60,743 nt of DNA from QHXN01 sp032162705. GTDB taxonomy: Bacteria > Acidobacteriota > Blastocatellia > Pyrinomonadales > Pyrinomonadaceae. Below, one piece after another: positions 42,770 through 51,360 of the stretch (its first letter is position 1; every line of letters starts with the position of its first letter). A program made the translations under genes and the position numbers. The stretch is from NCBI GenBank assembly GCA_032162705.1, contig JAVRON010000007.1:1-60743 (forward strand), in the 5' to 3' direction. The notes beneath the pieces were generated by a model that was not told the DNA's origin, ran no database searches, and saw only the letters and a program-made list of their open reading frames with translations.

Positions 42770-44770
42770 ATGACCGCAGAGAAGACGACGAAGCGCCCCG
42801 AGCGTTTGAAGTTCGACGGGCGCGTGCTGTTTTTGGCCGAGGACGTGTCGCTCGTCCGCCGACAGTTGGAAGCGGGCGAGGATTTGGAGTTCGAGCCTGA
42901 GCGGGCGCTGATGAATAACATCTCGACGGACGAGATTACGCCCGGATGGGTCTGCTTCTATTACGACGAGACGCTGGGCGAGTACGTCTATGTAGGGATG
43001 CGGGAAGGCGCGGTCAAGAAGGATGAGGTGCGGGAGGGCGGCTTCGCGGTCGTGGTGTCGGGGCTGTCGAAGGGGTGCGGGTCTTCGCGCGAGACTGCGC
43101 CGTTTGCGGAGAAGGCGGCGGGGGTGCAACTGGTCGTCGCGCGAACCATCGAGAAAATCTACGGGCAGAACTGCCAGAACATCGGGCTGCTGACCTCGAC
43201 CGACTTCGGACTCGTCGAACGCGTGCGGCGCGGCGAGGAGATTCCGCTCGCGGAGTTCACGCGCGGCCTCGACCCCATCTCGCGGCAGATCGTCGAATAC
43301 GGCGGCCTCTTCAACTACAACAAGGCGCGGCTTGCGGGAGAGGTCGCGCCGCCCGCTTTGGAGACGAAGCGTAGGCCGCAGAACATCGTCGAGAAGATCA
43401 TCGCGCGCCACGCCTTCGTCCGCGCGGGCGAGGTCGGCGTCGAATCTGTTAGCCCCGGTGACGCGCTCTTCGCCGTCGCGGACGTGCGCTTCTCGCACGA
43501 GTACGTCACGCCGATGGCCGAGAGTCTCTTCAAGCAGGCGCTCGGGCGCGGGGCGCGCGTGACCGAGCCTGAATCGGTCTACGCTTTCCGCGACCACCTG
43601 ACGTTCCTCGGGCGCGTGATGCCGGAGGAGAAGAAGAAGATGGGCCTCCTTGAGCGCGCTAACGGGCTTGCCACGACGCAGGAAGATTTCACCACGGAGC
43701 AGGGCATACGTCTCTACGGAGGGACGGAGGAGCACGGCTCCGAAGCCATCTGCCACAACGCAGTCGTCGAGGACATCGCGCTGCCCGGTCAGCTTGTCAT
43801 CGGCACAGACTCGCATACGTGCATGGCGGGCGTGCTCGGCTGCTTCGCCTTCGGGGTAGGTTCGACCGACATGGCAAACGCCTGGTACACGCGTGACATT
43901 CGCGTCAAAGTCCCGGAGGTCGTCCGCTTTGTCTTGAATGGACGCAAGCGCGCGGACGTGTCCGCAAAGGATGTGATGCTCGTCATCCTCGCGACCGATT
44001 ACATGAAGGAGGGGAAAGGTATCGGGCAGGTCTTGGAGTTCGCGGGCGACGGATTAAAGGACTGGCCCATTGACGAGCGCGCGACGCTTACGAACATGGC
44101 GGTCGAGGCCGGCGGCTTCACCGGCATCATCGAGCCTGACGAAGTCACGCTTGAATACCTCAAGCACATGCGCGGACTCCCCGAAGAAGAAATACTGAGC
44201 GGCTTCCTTCGCAGCGACCCTGACGCCGAATACGCGGCCCGTTTTGAGATCGAACTCTCGGACGTGCGCCCGATGGTCGCCACGCCCGGCGACCCGCGCA
44301 ACGGCCTGCCCATCACTGCCTTGAGCGAGCCGGTCAAGATCGACATCGCCTACGGAGGGTCTTGTACGGGCGGCAAGATGGCCGACATGGATATGTATGC
44401 GGCGGTGCTCCGGCGCGCGGTCGAGCAGGGAAGGCGCGTCGCGCCCGGCGTCCATCTATACCTTCAGTTCGGCTCGCAGAAGATCAAGGAGTACGCACGC
44501 GAGCGCGGCTACATAGAGCTTTTCGAGCGCGCGGGCGCGGAGCTGATCGACCCTTCTTGCGGCGCGTGCATCAACGCTGGGCCCGGCGCGTCGAAGTCTG
44601 CGGACAACGTCACCGTGAGCGCGCAGAATCGAAACTTCCCCGGACGCAGCGGCCCCGGCAAGGTTTACTTAGCCTCGCCCCTCGTCGTCGCCGCCTCGGC
44701 CATCGCCGGGCACATCGTCGAGCCGGACGAGTTCTTGAAAGACCGCGAAGAGGAGTTGGCCGTCGCATGA
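42770..44770 (+). CDS. Aconitase/isopropylmalate dehydratase family hydro-lyase with N-terminal swivel domain
   Basis: The 666-residue protein begins with the small swivel domain (NNISTDEITP, SGLSKGCGSSRE) and continues with the large [4Fe-4S] domain. The cluster cysteines lie in GTDSHTCMAG and in DPSCGACINAG (CxxC). The usual AcnA order is large domain first; AcnB has the swivel first but carries an extra HEAT-like domain that is missing here. The likely reaction is stereospecific dehydration-rehydration of a tricarboxylate; citrate/isocitrate is the first guess, with homoaconitate or isopropylmalate as alternatives. The ATG at 42770 has AGAGGAG five bases upstream. It overlaps the CYTH gene by four bases. 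Confidence 0.85.
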   Translation: MTAEKTTKRPERLKFDGRVLFLAEDVSLVRRQLEAGEDLEFEPERALMNNISTDEITPGWVCFYYDETLGEYVYVGMREGAVKKDEVREGGFAVVVSGLSKGCGSSRETAPFAEKAAGVQLVVARTIEKIYGQNCQNIGLLTSTDFGLVERVRRGEEIPLAEFTRGLDPISRQIVEYGGLFNYNKARLAGEVAPPALETKRRPQNIVEKIIARHAFVRAGEVGVESVSPGDALFAVADVRFSHEYVTPMAESLFKQALGRGARVTEPESVYAFRDHLTFLGRVMPEEKKKMGLLERANGLATTQEDFTTEQGIRLYGGTEEHGSEAICHNAVVEDIALPGQLVIGTDSHTCMAGVLGCFAFGVGSTDMANAWYTRDIRVKVPEVVRFVLNGRKRADVSAKDVMLVILATDYMKEGKGIGQVLEFAGDGLKDWPIDERATLTNMAVEAGGFTGIIEPDEVTLEYLKHMRGLPEEEILSGFLRSDPDAEYAARFEIELSDVRPMVATPGDPRNGLPITALSEPVKIDIAYGGSCTGGKMADMDMYAAVLRRAVEQGRRVAPGVHLYLQFGSQKIKEYARERGYIELFERAGAELIDPSCGACINAGPGASKSADNVTVSAQNRNFPGRSGPGKVYLASPLVVAASAIAGHIVEPDEFLKDREEELAVA

Positions 44771-45357
44771 AGGGCATCGGCACGGGGCGGGTCAAGGCGG
44801 ACTACTCGCCGAAGTACACGCGCGTCGAGCGCGAGCGGCGTTACCTTCTGCGCGTGCTTCCAAAGGGGTTCGACCTCAAGGCCGAGCACGCGCAGATCAC
44901 GGACAACTACATCACGGCGACGCGCCTGCGCCTGCGTAAAAGCCGCTGGGTTCCGACCAACGAGTGGACTCTGAAGCTCACGCAGAAGCACACGCCCGCA
45001 CCGCCCGACTTCTCGCGCACGCTGATTACGAGCATCTACCTGAGCGAGTATGAGTACGAAGTCTTCTCGATCTTCGAGGGCAACGAGCTACGCAAGAATC
45101 GCTATCCATACGAGCACGAAGGCCGACGCTACTCGGTCGATGTCTTCCTCGGGCCCTTGCGCGGCCTCATCCTCGCCGAGACGGATTTTGAAACGGACGC
45201 GGAGATGGACGCGTTCCCGCCTCCATCGTTCGCCTTCCGCGACGTGACACGCGAAGAGATGTTCACAGGCGGGCGGCTGGTCGAGCTGACGAGTCAAGAC
45301 ATCTGCCGCGAGTTGGCGGAGATAGGAAGTGCGGAGGGCGGTGCTCAGGCCGTGTGA
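44767..45357 (+). CDS. CYTH domain protein
   Basis: The 196-residue protein has the CYTH hallmark ExERxF/Y near its N terminus (TRVERERRYLLRVLP). Basic and acidic strand motifs follow: RLRLRKSR, EWTLKLTQK, RKNRYPYEHEGRRYSVDVF and LILAETDFETDAEM. CYTH enzymes are tunnel-fold metal-dependent phosphohydrolases or cyclases acting on triphosphates (inorganic triphosphate, thiamine triphosphate) or making cAMP. The substrate here is open. It overlaps the aconitase-family gene by ATGA and is translationally coupled to it. It ends 12 bp from the convergent DUF4062 gene. Confidence 0.88.
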   Translation: MKGIGTGRVKADYSPKYTRVERERRYLLRVLPKGFDLKAEHAQITDNYITATRLRLRKSRWVPTNEWTLKLTQKHTPAPPDFSRTLITSIYLSEYEYEVFSIFEGNELRKNRYPYEHEGRRYSVDVFLGPLRGLILAETDFETDAEMDAFPPPSFAFRDVTREEMFTGGRLVELTSQDICRELAEIGSAEGGAQAV

Positions 45358-45369
45358 AGCCTGCCCGCG

Positions 45370-46959
45370 CTATCCTTTGGTAATCTGTTGGACTACATCG
45401 TTGGCGACGGTGAACCACTGTGTGGCCTTCTCCTTACTAACCATCTGCGCGGGCGGGCTGATAGTCCGCAGTATCTCGTCAATGACAGGCTCGTAGCTCG
45501 GAGTCATCTTCTTGACCCGGTTGAGAAATTCAACCTCGTTGAGTGTGGCCCTTGCCGACGCCAGCGCGTTGCGACTCTCGACCATCGAGGCCCGGTAGTC
45601 TTCTTTCTTCAGACGCTTCTGACTTTCGCTGAGAGCTTGAAGCGCGACGGAGAACATCTCTTCCTGAAAGACGACGCGGAACACGTCGGCCTCGCTGTCC
45701 CCTTCGATGTAGCACGGCTCAACCGAGGCGACGCGGTAGTATTCGGGGAAAGTGACCTCCGGCCTGCGGGCATCATTCAGGCCGCTCATCCTCTCCGTGA
45801 TTCGGGGCAGGGCCGTGTCGAGAAAGCCGTGAATATAACCGCACCAGAACTTGTTGCGCCGCTGCATCTCTTCATCTTCGCCGCTGTCGCTCCTGAGAAA
45901 GTTGTTCGTGATCTTGATGTACCACCACTCGGGTTTGTCGGGCGTCTTCTCGGGCAGCCGCTCGTCGTCCTTATCGGGAGACTTTATTAGTTCAAGCGTA
46001 CCCCAGCCGCCTGTCCTGTCCCAGAAATTCCATAGAGAGATGAAGGCGTCCGCGGAACGCGGCACCAGCTTACCCTTATTGACGATGTTCTCAATGAGGT
46101 CGGCTGCCGCCCCGTTGCCTATCTCCCTGCCCACGCTGTGCCGTTCGTCTTCGTTTATGCGCGTGATGAGGCTGATGATAGTGCCCGCGCGCAGGATGAC
46201 GTGGCGCACGTCCGCGCGTTCGAGGATGCCGCCTTTGTCATTCAGAGAGATGCCGGGGATGATGCTCTCAAGCTGTGTGTTCACCTCGCGGAAGAAGGGA
46301 TGGACGTTGAGACTCACGGCGTCGAGTTTGAACAGCCTGCCGAAGCTCTTGGCGATGAAATTGATAAAGCCCTCAATCTTATTCAGAGATTCCCGGGCGG
46401 CGCTGTCGAAGTTGCTGCGAATCATCTCCTCTTCGCCGACATCGAAGAGTTGCACCTCCTCTTTGCCATCGGTGGGCAGTTTATTCTCCTTGTGCAGCTT
46501 GAAGAAATCGGAGACGACTTGCTGTGCGAGTTCGACCGGCGAGTTGAAGAAAGCGGTGGTGTGATTCCCCTGCAGCCTTTTTCTGAACTCATCCTGCTTG
46601 ACGAGGCTGGGGGCCCCCGCTTTCTTGAGGATGCTGGCGGGCAGGTCAATCCCTTCGTCGGCCAGATAGAGCAGTAAGCGCATGCGGCCCTCCTGCATCA
46701 ACTCGTATGCGCGCTCGTATTCGCATTGGGTGTAAGAGCGGTCTTCGCCGGGCGGGGTCGAGCCATAGGTGTGGCCGATGATACCGATGTAGATGTCACA
46801 CTCCTCAAGCTTCTTGAGCGAGACGTTCAGCGGCGTCTTTTCGTCCGAGCCGAAAGTCTCCATCCTGGTGCCCTGTATCTCCAGCTTGTCGAGTTGGTTC
46901 CGGACGGCCTCGCGATAATCTTTGAGTTCCGCGAATGTGGAACTGATGAAAACCTTCAT
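45370..46959 (-). CDS. DUF4062 domain protein of unknown function
   Basis: From the ATG at 46959 (GGAGG upstream) the product has 529 residues. The N-terminal 150 or so match DUF4062: MKVFISSTFAELKDYREAV, then LEECDIYIGIIGHTYGSTPP and YTQCEYERAYEL, a Rossmann-like fold related to TIR domains and often found in NTPase and conflict proteins. The C-terminal 380 residues were not recognised; they include DAFISLWNFWDRTGG and a helical end and show no kinase or protease motif. The gene has less GC-biased codons than its neighbours, which fits acquisition. A role in defence is possible but unproven. Confidence 0.75.
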   Translation of the reverse strand: MKVFISSTFAELKDYREAVRNQLDKLEIQGTRMETFGSDEKTPLNVSLKKLEECDIYIGIIGHTYGSTPPGEDRSYTQCEYERAYELMQEGRMRLLLYLADEGIDLPASILKKAGAPSLVKQDEFRKRLQGNHTTAFFNSPVELAQQVVSDFFKLHKENKLPTDGKEEVQLFDVGEEEMIRSNFDSAARESLNKIEGFINFIAKSFGRLFKLDAVSLNVHPFFREVNTQLESIIPGISLNDKGGILERADVRHVILRAGTIISLITRINEDERHSVGREIGNGAAADLIENIVNKGKLVPRSADAFISLWNFWDRTGGWGTLELIKSPDKDDERLPEKTPDKPEWWYIKITNNFLRSDSGEDEEMQRRNKFWCGYIHGFLDTALPRITERMSGLNDARRPEVTFPEYYRVASVEPCYIEGDSEADVFRVVFQEEMFSVALQALSESQKRLKKEDYRASMVESRNALASARATLNEVEFLNRVKKMTPSYEPVIDEILRTISPPAQMVSKEKATQWFTVANDVVQQITKG

Positions 46960-47195
46960 GGGCACCTCCGGTCGAAGAGCAGAAGGAGGGAACGGGCGGC
47001 CGCGACGTTGCGGCGCGACCTGTAGCTCCTCAGCAACGGTTGATAGACTAAGGATGTTTCCTCTTCCGATGAAGTGAGTCTTTAACTTGGGGCGGCGTTC
47101 CTTTCGCGAGCCGCATATAGCGTTGAAACAACCGCGCCGTAAAGGATATGCGGGCGGATGAGGAAACTGTAAACGGCTCGTAGTATTTACCTCTC

Positions 47196-47245
47196 TATAA
47201 AGGCTGTCAAGATATTTGTGTATAAAGGCTGTCAAGATATTTGTG
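47196..47245. repeat. Perfect 25-bp tandem duplication upstream of the DUF4062 gene
   Basis: TATAAAGGCTGTCAAGATAT plus TTGTG occurs twice head-to-tail with no mismatch (47196-47220 and 47221-47245). On the minus strand each copy contains CTTGACA, a consensus -35 hexamer, so the duplication may carry the promoter or operator of the DUF4062 gene. The remainder of 46960-47378 holds no recognised gene. Confidence 0.92.
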
Positions 47246-47378
47246 CGGGGGCGGGCCGCTTGCCCGCTTCTATGGCGCGGCTTATCATCCGGCTGGCGGT
47301 CGGGACTGAAGACGTGGCCGAGGCTGGCTGCGTCCCGAATCGCAATTCGTAATTTCGGAGTCGAGCTTTAAGATAGAG

Positions 47379-47843
47379 ATGCCTTTCGCACCCGTCACCA
47401 TCTACACCATCGGCCACGGTCGCCATGCGTGGGCCGAGTTTCTCGCGCTGTTGAGGCAGTACGAGGTTGAGATTGTGTGCGACGTGCGCAGCGCGGCTCG
47501 CTCGCGGTGGCCGCAGTTCAACGGGCAGGTGTTGGCGGGGAATTTGAAGGAGAGCGGCGTCGGCTACGAGTGGCTACCCGAGTGCGGCGGTAAGGTTGTC
47601 GCGCCGCTTGCCGAGCTGAATCGCGGGCTTGAACGTATCTTGGAGCTGGCGGCGGATGCGCGCATTGCGCTGATGTGCTCGGAGTCGCAGCCCTTGACCG
47701 CGCACAAACAGCCGCGCGCCAACTGCCACCGCGTCGGCCTGCTCAGTCCACCGCTCAGCGCACGCGGCGCGCGGCTCATACACATCCTTCCCAACGGCGA
47801 CGCACTTGAAATTGATGAAGCGTCGCTGCCCTCCATCTGGTGA
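47379..47843 (+). CDS. DUF488 domain protein
   Basis: The 154-residue protein begins with the DUF488 pattern IYTIGHGRHAWAEFLALL, then VCDVRSAARSRWPQFN and a central MCSESQPLTAHKQPRANCHR. The cysteine-containing element in the middle of this last stretch is typical of the family. Its biochemical role is unknown; DUF488 proteins are often found near DNA-repair or restriction genes. Its last codons run into a 22-bp tandem array. Confidence 0.85.
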   Translation: MPFAPVTIYTIGHGRHAWAEFLALLRQYEVEIVCDVRSAARSRWPQFNGQVLAGNLKESGVGYEWLPECGGKVVAPLAELNRGLERILELAADARIALMCSESQPLTAHKQPRANCHRVGLLSPPLSARGARLIHILPNGDALEIDEASLPSIW

Positions 47844-47903
47844 GACGAGTTACTCCGCCTGATGAGACGAGTTACTTCGCCTGATGAGACGAGTTAGTCC
47901 GCG
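47838..47903. repeat. Three 22-bp tandem repeats overlapping the DUF488 stop codon
   Basis: Units at 47838-47859, 47860-47881 and 47882-47903 share GATGAGACGAGTTA with two or three changes each. The stop codon TGA of DUF488 is part of the first unit and is copied in each following unit. A second, longer duplication containing CAACNGAAAATTTA follows at about 47933-47992. Confidence 0.9.
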
Positions 47904-48010
47904 TTACCTCCTCGGCCCGCGGCGATGAGCTGACACGCGCATTAGAGTCAACCGAAAATTTACACGCGCAGTACACTCAACTGAAAATTTATCTGAGCCG
48001 CGCCCGAGGC

Positions 48011-48646
48011 TTACGCGCGCTTCACTGAACGGAGCAGCACGTATCCTATAAAGGCTCCCGCGCTGAAGCCGCCTAGGTGTCCCGCCTTGATGTGCCCTGC
48101 CGCAAACACGTCGAGGGCGACCTGTCCTGCGATGACGAAGATCAGGATGATTAACGTCGCGCGGCGCATGTGTGTTCGTCGCAGGAACAGTCCGACCAAC
48201 GCGCCGCCCGCCAGCGCCAACACGGCCTGCGACGCACCGGAGCTGACGAGCGCGGGCGTTGCGGTCACGCCGACGAGCTGGCCGACCGTGCCGCCGCAGA
48301 GGTACAGAATGATGAGACGCCACGCGCCGAACTCGCGTTCCAGCATAGCGCCCAAAAGCATCAGCGCGACCGCGTTGAAGATGAGATGTGGGAAGTTGAC
48401 GTGGAGAAATTGTGAAGTGACGATTCGCCAGCACTCGCCCGCGCGCAGCAGTTCGCCATTGACGGCTCCGACGCGGAGCAGCAGAGACGAGTTCTGCTGC
48501 GCGAACGGCGATAGCCCGTACACGAAAGCCACCACGCCCCACGCCGCGAGGTTCGACGCGACGAGCGCACACGTCGCGACCGGCCACTTGAAGCGTCGGC
48601 CCGGTGTCGTGTCTTCTGCGCGGAACCTGACTGGGAGTCTCTTCAA
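48011..48646 (-). CDS. Rhomboid family intramembrane serine protease
   Basis: The rhomboid fold is clear: an early FLHVNFPHLIFNAVALMLLG helix, the catalytic serine in SSGASQAVLAL (GxSx; the usual GxSG reads GASQ here) and the catalytic histidine in AGHLGGFSAGAF. About six membrane helices are predicted. Rhomboids cut transmembrane proteins within the lipid bilayer. The start is uncertain: the frame stays open upstream into the MFS gene, and TTG at 48646 is the first plausible codon past that gene (211 residues). It lies within a tandem duplication. Confidence 0.82.
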   Translation of the reverse strand: MKRLPVRFRAEDTTPGRRFKWPVATCALVASNLAAWGVVAFVYGLSPFAQQNSSLLLRVGAVNGELLRAGECWRIVTSQFLHVNFPHLIFNAVALMLLGAMLEREFGAWRLIILYLCGGTVGQLVGVTATPALVSSGASQAVLALAGGALVGLFLRRTHMRRATLIILIFVIAGQVALDVFAAGHIKAGHLGGFSAGAFIGYVLLRSVKRA

Positions 48647-48675
48647 CTCAGCTTGACTGGGAGTCTCTTCAACTC
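48628..48675. repeat. Two 22-bp repeats at the rhomboid gene start
   Basis: TGACTGGGAGTCTCTTCAAC with two further bases occurs at 48628-48649 and again at 48654-48675, separated by four bases. The copies span the likely translation start of the rhomboid gene and the end of the MFS gene's downstream region. Confidence 0.9.
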
Positions 48676-48711
48676 GGATGGCGAATCTCGGACGGTGAAC
48701 TCTCTTTCGCT

Positions 48712-49974
48712 CTATACGGTCGTCGCGGCGGCGTCGCCTTGATACTCGGCGGCATGCGTGCGCGCGAAGTATGCGGCGAGCAGGAAGGCGACGAACATGA
48801 TGGCGGCGGCGGCCCAGAAGGTGTGTGCGACGGATTGGTCGCTCATGTTGTGCGGCTTCTGGTCGTAGCCGATTGTCACGGCGGCGCTGTAGATGAGTGC
48901 GGCGGAGATGAGGGGCCCGACGACGCGCGCGAGGCTCGCGACCGACTGCGTGATGCCGAGCACGCCGCCCTGCTCGCCCGCGCCCGCGCTCTTCGACGCG
49001 AGCGAGGTGAGCGAGGGCGTCGCCAGCCCGTTGCCCACCGCGAAGAGCGCGCCCATCGCCAGCAGCGTCGCAGTCCCCGTGTGGGGGCCCGTCCAGGGAA
49101 TGACGAGCAGGCTCGTCGTAAAGAGGAGCGCGCCGACGACGACGAGCGGCAGCTCGCCGAACGCTTTCACCAGACGACCGATAAGTCCTCCCTGTATGAC
49201 CGCGCCGCAGACGCCGACGAAGGCGAAAATCCAGCCCGTGTCGTGCGCGTCGAAGCCGAAGCGATAGAGCGTAAAAAGCCCGAACGTGGAGGTCATGATC
49301 GAGAAGGCCGTGATGAAGAGAAAGTAGATGGCGAGCACGAAGGCGAGCCGCGACTGGCGCACGGCGCGCAGGAGTTGCGACCATCTTCCGGTGGCGGCAG
49401 ACACGCGCGCCGGATGGTCGGGCGTCACCGTCTCGGGCAGCACGAAGTAGAGCAGGACGGCGTTGGCGAGCGCAAGCCCGCCCGCGAAGAGGAAGGGCAC
49501 GTCCGTCCCCCAGCGGCTCAGGATTCCGCCGATGGCCGGGCCGAAGATAAAGCCCATCCCGAAGGCCGCGCCGATGAGTCCCATCCCCTTCGCGCGATTC
49601 TCTTCGGTCGTCACGTCGGCGATGTAGGCTTGCGCCGTCGAGATATTGCCGCCCGTGATGCCGTCGATAATGCGACCCGCGAAGAGCATCCACAAAGTCG
49701 TCGCGAAACCCAGTATGAAAAATCCGAGGCTCGTCCCCAGCAGCGAGAAGAAGAGGATGGGGCGTCGCCCGTACCTGTCAGACCAGCGCCCGAGGATGGG
49801 AGTGAAGATGAGCTGCATGATCGAGTAGGACGCAAAGAGCAGCCCGACGACGCGCGGGCTTGCGCCGAACTTCGTCCCCTCGACGTAGAACGGCAGGACG
49901 GGGATGACGATGCCGAAGCCCACGAGGTCAATGAAGACCGTGATGAAGATGACAAGCAGCGGAGAGCGATTCAT
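48712..49974 (-). CDS. MFS transporter of the DHA1/tetracycline-resistance type
   Basis: The 420-residue protein has twelve predicted helices and the MFS motif A after helix 2, GRWSDRYGRRPILF. The N-terminal FIDLVGFGIVIPVLPFY (motif D1 region) and GITGGNISTAQAYIADV match drug:H+ antiporters of the TetA group. It probably exports small molecules by proton antiport. True TetA activity cannot be claimed from sequence alone. The rhomboid gene follows on the same strand. Confidence 0.9.
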   Translation of the reverse strand: MNRSPLLVIFITVFIDLVGFGIVIPVLPFYVEGTKFGASPRVVGLLFASYSIMQLIFTPILGRWSDRYGRRPILFFSLLGTSLGFFILGFATTLWMLFAGRIIDGITGGNISTAQAYIADVTTEENRAKGMGLIGAAFGMGFIFGPAIGGILSRWGTDVPFLFAGGLALANAVLLYFVLPETVTPDHPARVSAATGRWSQLLRAVRQSRLAFVLAIYFLFITAFSIMTSTFGLFTLYRFGFDAHDTGWIFAFVGVCGAVIQGGLIGRLVKAFGELPLVVVGALLFTTSLLVIPWTGPHTGTATLLAMGALFAVGNGLATPSLTSLASKSAGAGEQGGVLGITQSVASLARVVGPLISAALIYSAAVTIGYDQKPHNMSDQSVAHTFWAAAAIMFVAFLLAAYFARTHAAEYQGDAAATTV

Positions 49975-50163
49975 GGTTCGTGAATAGTGAATGGTAAATG
50001 GTAAATGGTGAATAGTGAACAGGCATAACCCGCTTCAACGGCTCGGGCGACAGGCACTTCCGCCTTGAGGAGGGGGCGTCAACTATTTACGATTACGGCT
50101 CGCGATTTACGGCTTATAATTCCAAGACATTTTTAGCACACGCCCGGCGCGACGCGCCACAAG

Positions 50164-50312
50164 GAAGTAGACAGTAGTCAGTAGTCAGTAGTCAGTAGAA
50201 AACCTTCGTCAATAGAAAGCTCTCGTCAATACATCGTCGGCATGTCAGCCGCAACTGTCGTAGCGCGGAGCGACTACTGACTACGGTCTACGGTCTACGG
50301 TCTACTGTCTAC
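50164..50312. repeat. Hairpin repeat, CAGTAGTCAG family, between divergent genes
   Basis: The left arm (50164-50202) is a run of CAGTAGTCAGTAG. The right arm (about 50270-50312) is GACTACTGACTACGGTCTACGG type ending CTACTTTTTTT. A smaller run of GTGAATGGTAAATGG words lies at 49980-50018 just upstream of the MFS gene. Confidence 0.85.
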
Positions 50313-50396
50313 TTTTTTTGCCGTCCGCAAGCGGCTTGCGATACACTCGCGGCGCTGGACGAATCCTTACACTGAAACGAGTCGGCAACAGGTCTT

Positions 50397-51101
50397 ATGG
50401 GAGAGAAGGGCACACGCACTCTCGTCATCAAACGCGTCCAAGAGGAGGCCAGAGATATTCGCGCCTTCGACGTTCTGCCCGAGGACGCCGGGCGTGTTCA
50501 CGAACTCGCCTTCACGCCGGGACAGGTCGCGCTGCTCGAAGTCGAGGGCGCGGGACGCTCATACTTCGCCATCGCCAGCGCGCCCGAGGACGACTGGGTT
50601 GAGTTTCTCGTCAAGCTGTCGAACCACCCGGCGGGACGGGCGCTCTACGAGATGCAGCCGGGCGACCGCGTGGAGTTGGTCGAGATCGTGGGTCACGGCT
50701 TCGACCTCAAGGCGCTGGAGGGGCGCGACCTCGTCTTCGTCGCGATGGGCACGGGCGTGGCACCCTTGCGCTCGGCCTTGCGCTCGGTGCTTCGGCGCGC
50801 GGAACGCTTCGGGCAGATCAACGTGCTCTACGGCGTGCGGACGCCGGAAGATTTCTGCTACCGCGACGAGACGGACACTTGGAAAGCTGCGGGCGTCGAG
50901 CTGCGTCAGGTCATCTCAAGGCCCGACGGCTACGAGTGGTCAGGCTCGACCGGCTACGTCCAATCACTCTTGGAACACGTGCTGCCCTCGCTCTCCGACC
51001 CCGTCGCCTTAGTGTGCGGCTCGCGCGAGATGATCGAACAGACGCGCGACCGCCTGCAAGAGATGGGCTTCGCGCCCGAAAGCATCCTGACGAACTACTG
51101 A
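50397..51101 (+). CDS. Ferredoxin-NADP reductase-like FAD/NAD(P)-binding oxidoreductase
   Basis: The 234-residue protein has the two-domain FNR layout. A flavin barrel contains RSYFAIASAPED (the RxYS/T-like FAD motif). An NAD(P)-binding domain has VFVAMGTGVAPLRSALR, VLYGVRTPEDFCYRDE and VCGSREMIEQTRDRL. No 2Fe-2S domain is attached, so it probably serves a separate electron carrier or oxygenase. The ATG at 50397 has a weak ribosome binding site. No partner genes are adjacent. Confidence 0.85.
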   Translation: MGEKGTRTLVIKRVQEEARDIRAFDVLPEDAGRVHELAFTPGQVALLEVEGAGRSYFAIASAPEDDWVEFLVKLSNHPAGRALYEMQPGDRVELVEIVGHGFDLKALEGRDLVFVAMGTGVAPLRSALRSVLRRAERFGQINVLYGVRTPEDFCYRDETDTWKAAGVELRQVISRPDGYEWSGSTGYVQSLLEHVLPSLSDPVALVCGSREMIEQTRDRLQEMGFAPESILTNY

Positions 51102-51158
51102 GAGCGCCCGACGTGTGCCTCTGTAGTTGGAAGGCTTGTCGCTGGCCGTCCGGCTTGA

Positions 51159-51280
51159 GAGTAATGCCAGGGGCGTTTCACCGCAGAGGCGCTGAGTTCG
51201 CAGAGTCAGCGCAGAGAGTTGACTTGCTCCGCGCCCCCTCCGCGCACTCAGCGCCTCTGCGGTGAAACGTCCTTTACTCT
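51159..51280. repeat. Hairpin repeat, CGCAGAGGCGCTGAG family
   Basis: The outer arms AGAGTAA and TTTACTCT and the inner arms GTTTCACCGCAGAGGCGCTG and CAGCGCCTCTGCGGTGAAAC pair well. It follows the flavin reductase gene and precedes a terminator. Confidence 0.85.
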
Positions 51281-51304
51281 AAGCACGAGTTTGAAGGAAA
51301 GAGA

Positions 51305-51336
51305 AAAGCCCCGCTCCTTTCGGAAAGCGGGGCTTT
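51305..51336. terminator. Bidirectional rho-independent terminator
   Basis: AAAGCCCCGCT pairs with AGCGGGGCTTT around a ten-base loop. It lies between the convergent flavin reductase and S74 protein genes and has A/T runs on both sides. Confidence 0.9.
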
Positions 51337-51360
51337 CGTGTCTGCGTCCGCCGTGGCGGG

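Noticed and set aside
48712..49693. Rhomboid protein with a 350-residue N-terminal extension
   Set aside because: The frame stays open only because it is antisense-like shadow of high-GC MFS coding sequence; composition is Arg/Ala-rich without domains.
48712..49974. Calling the MFS protein a tetracycline resistance determinant
   Set aside because: Motifs are shared by the whole DHA1 group; nothing in the sequence fixes the substrate.
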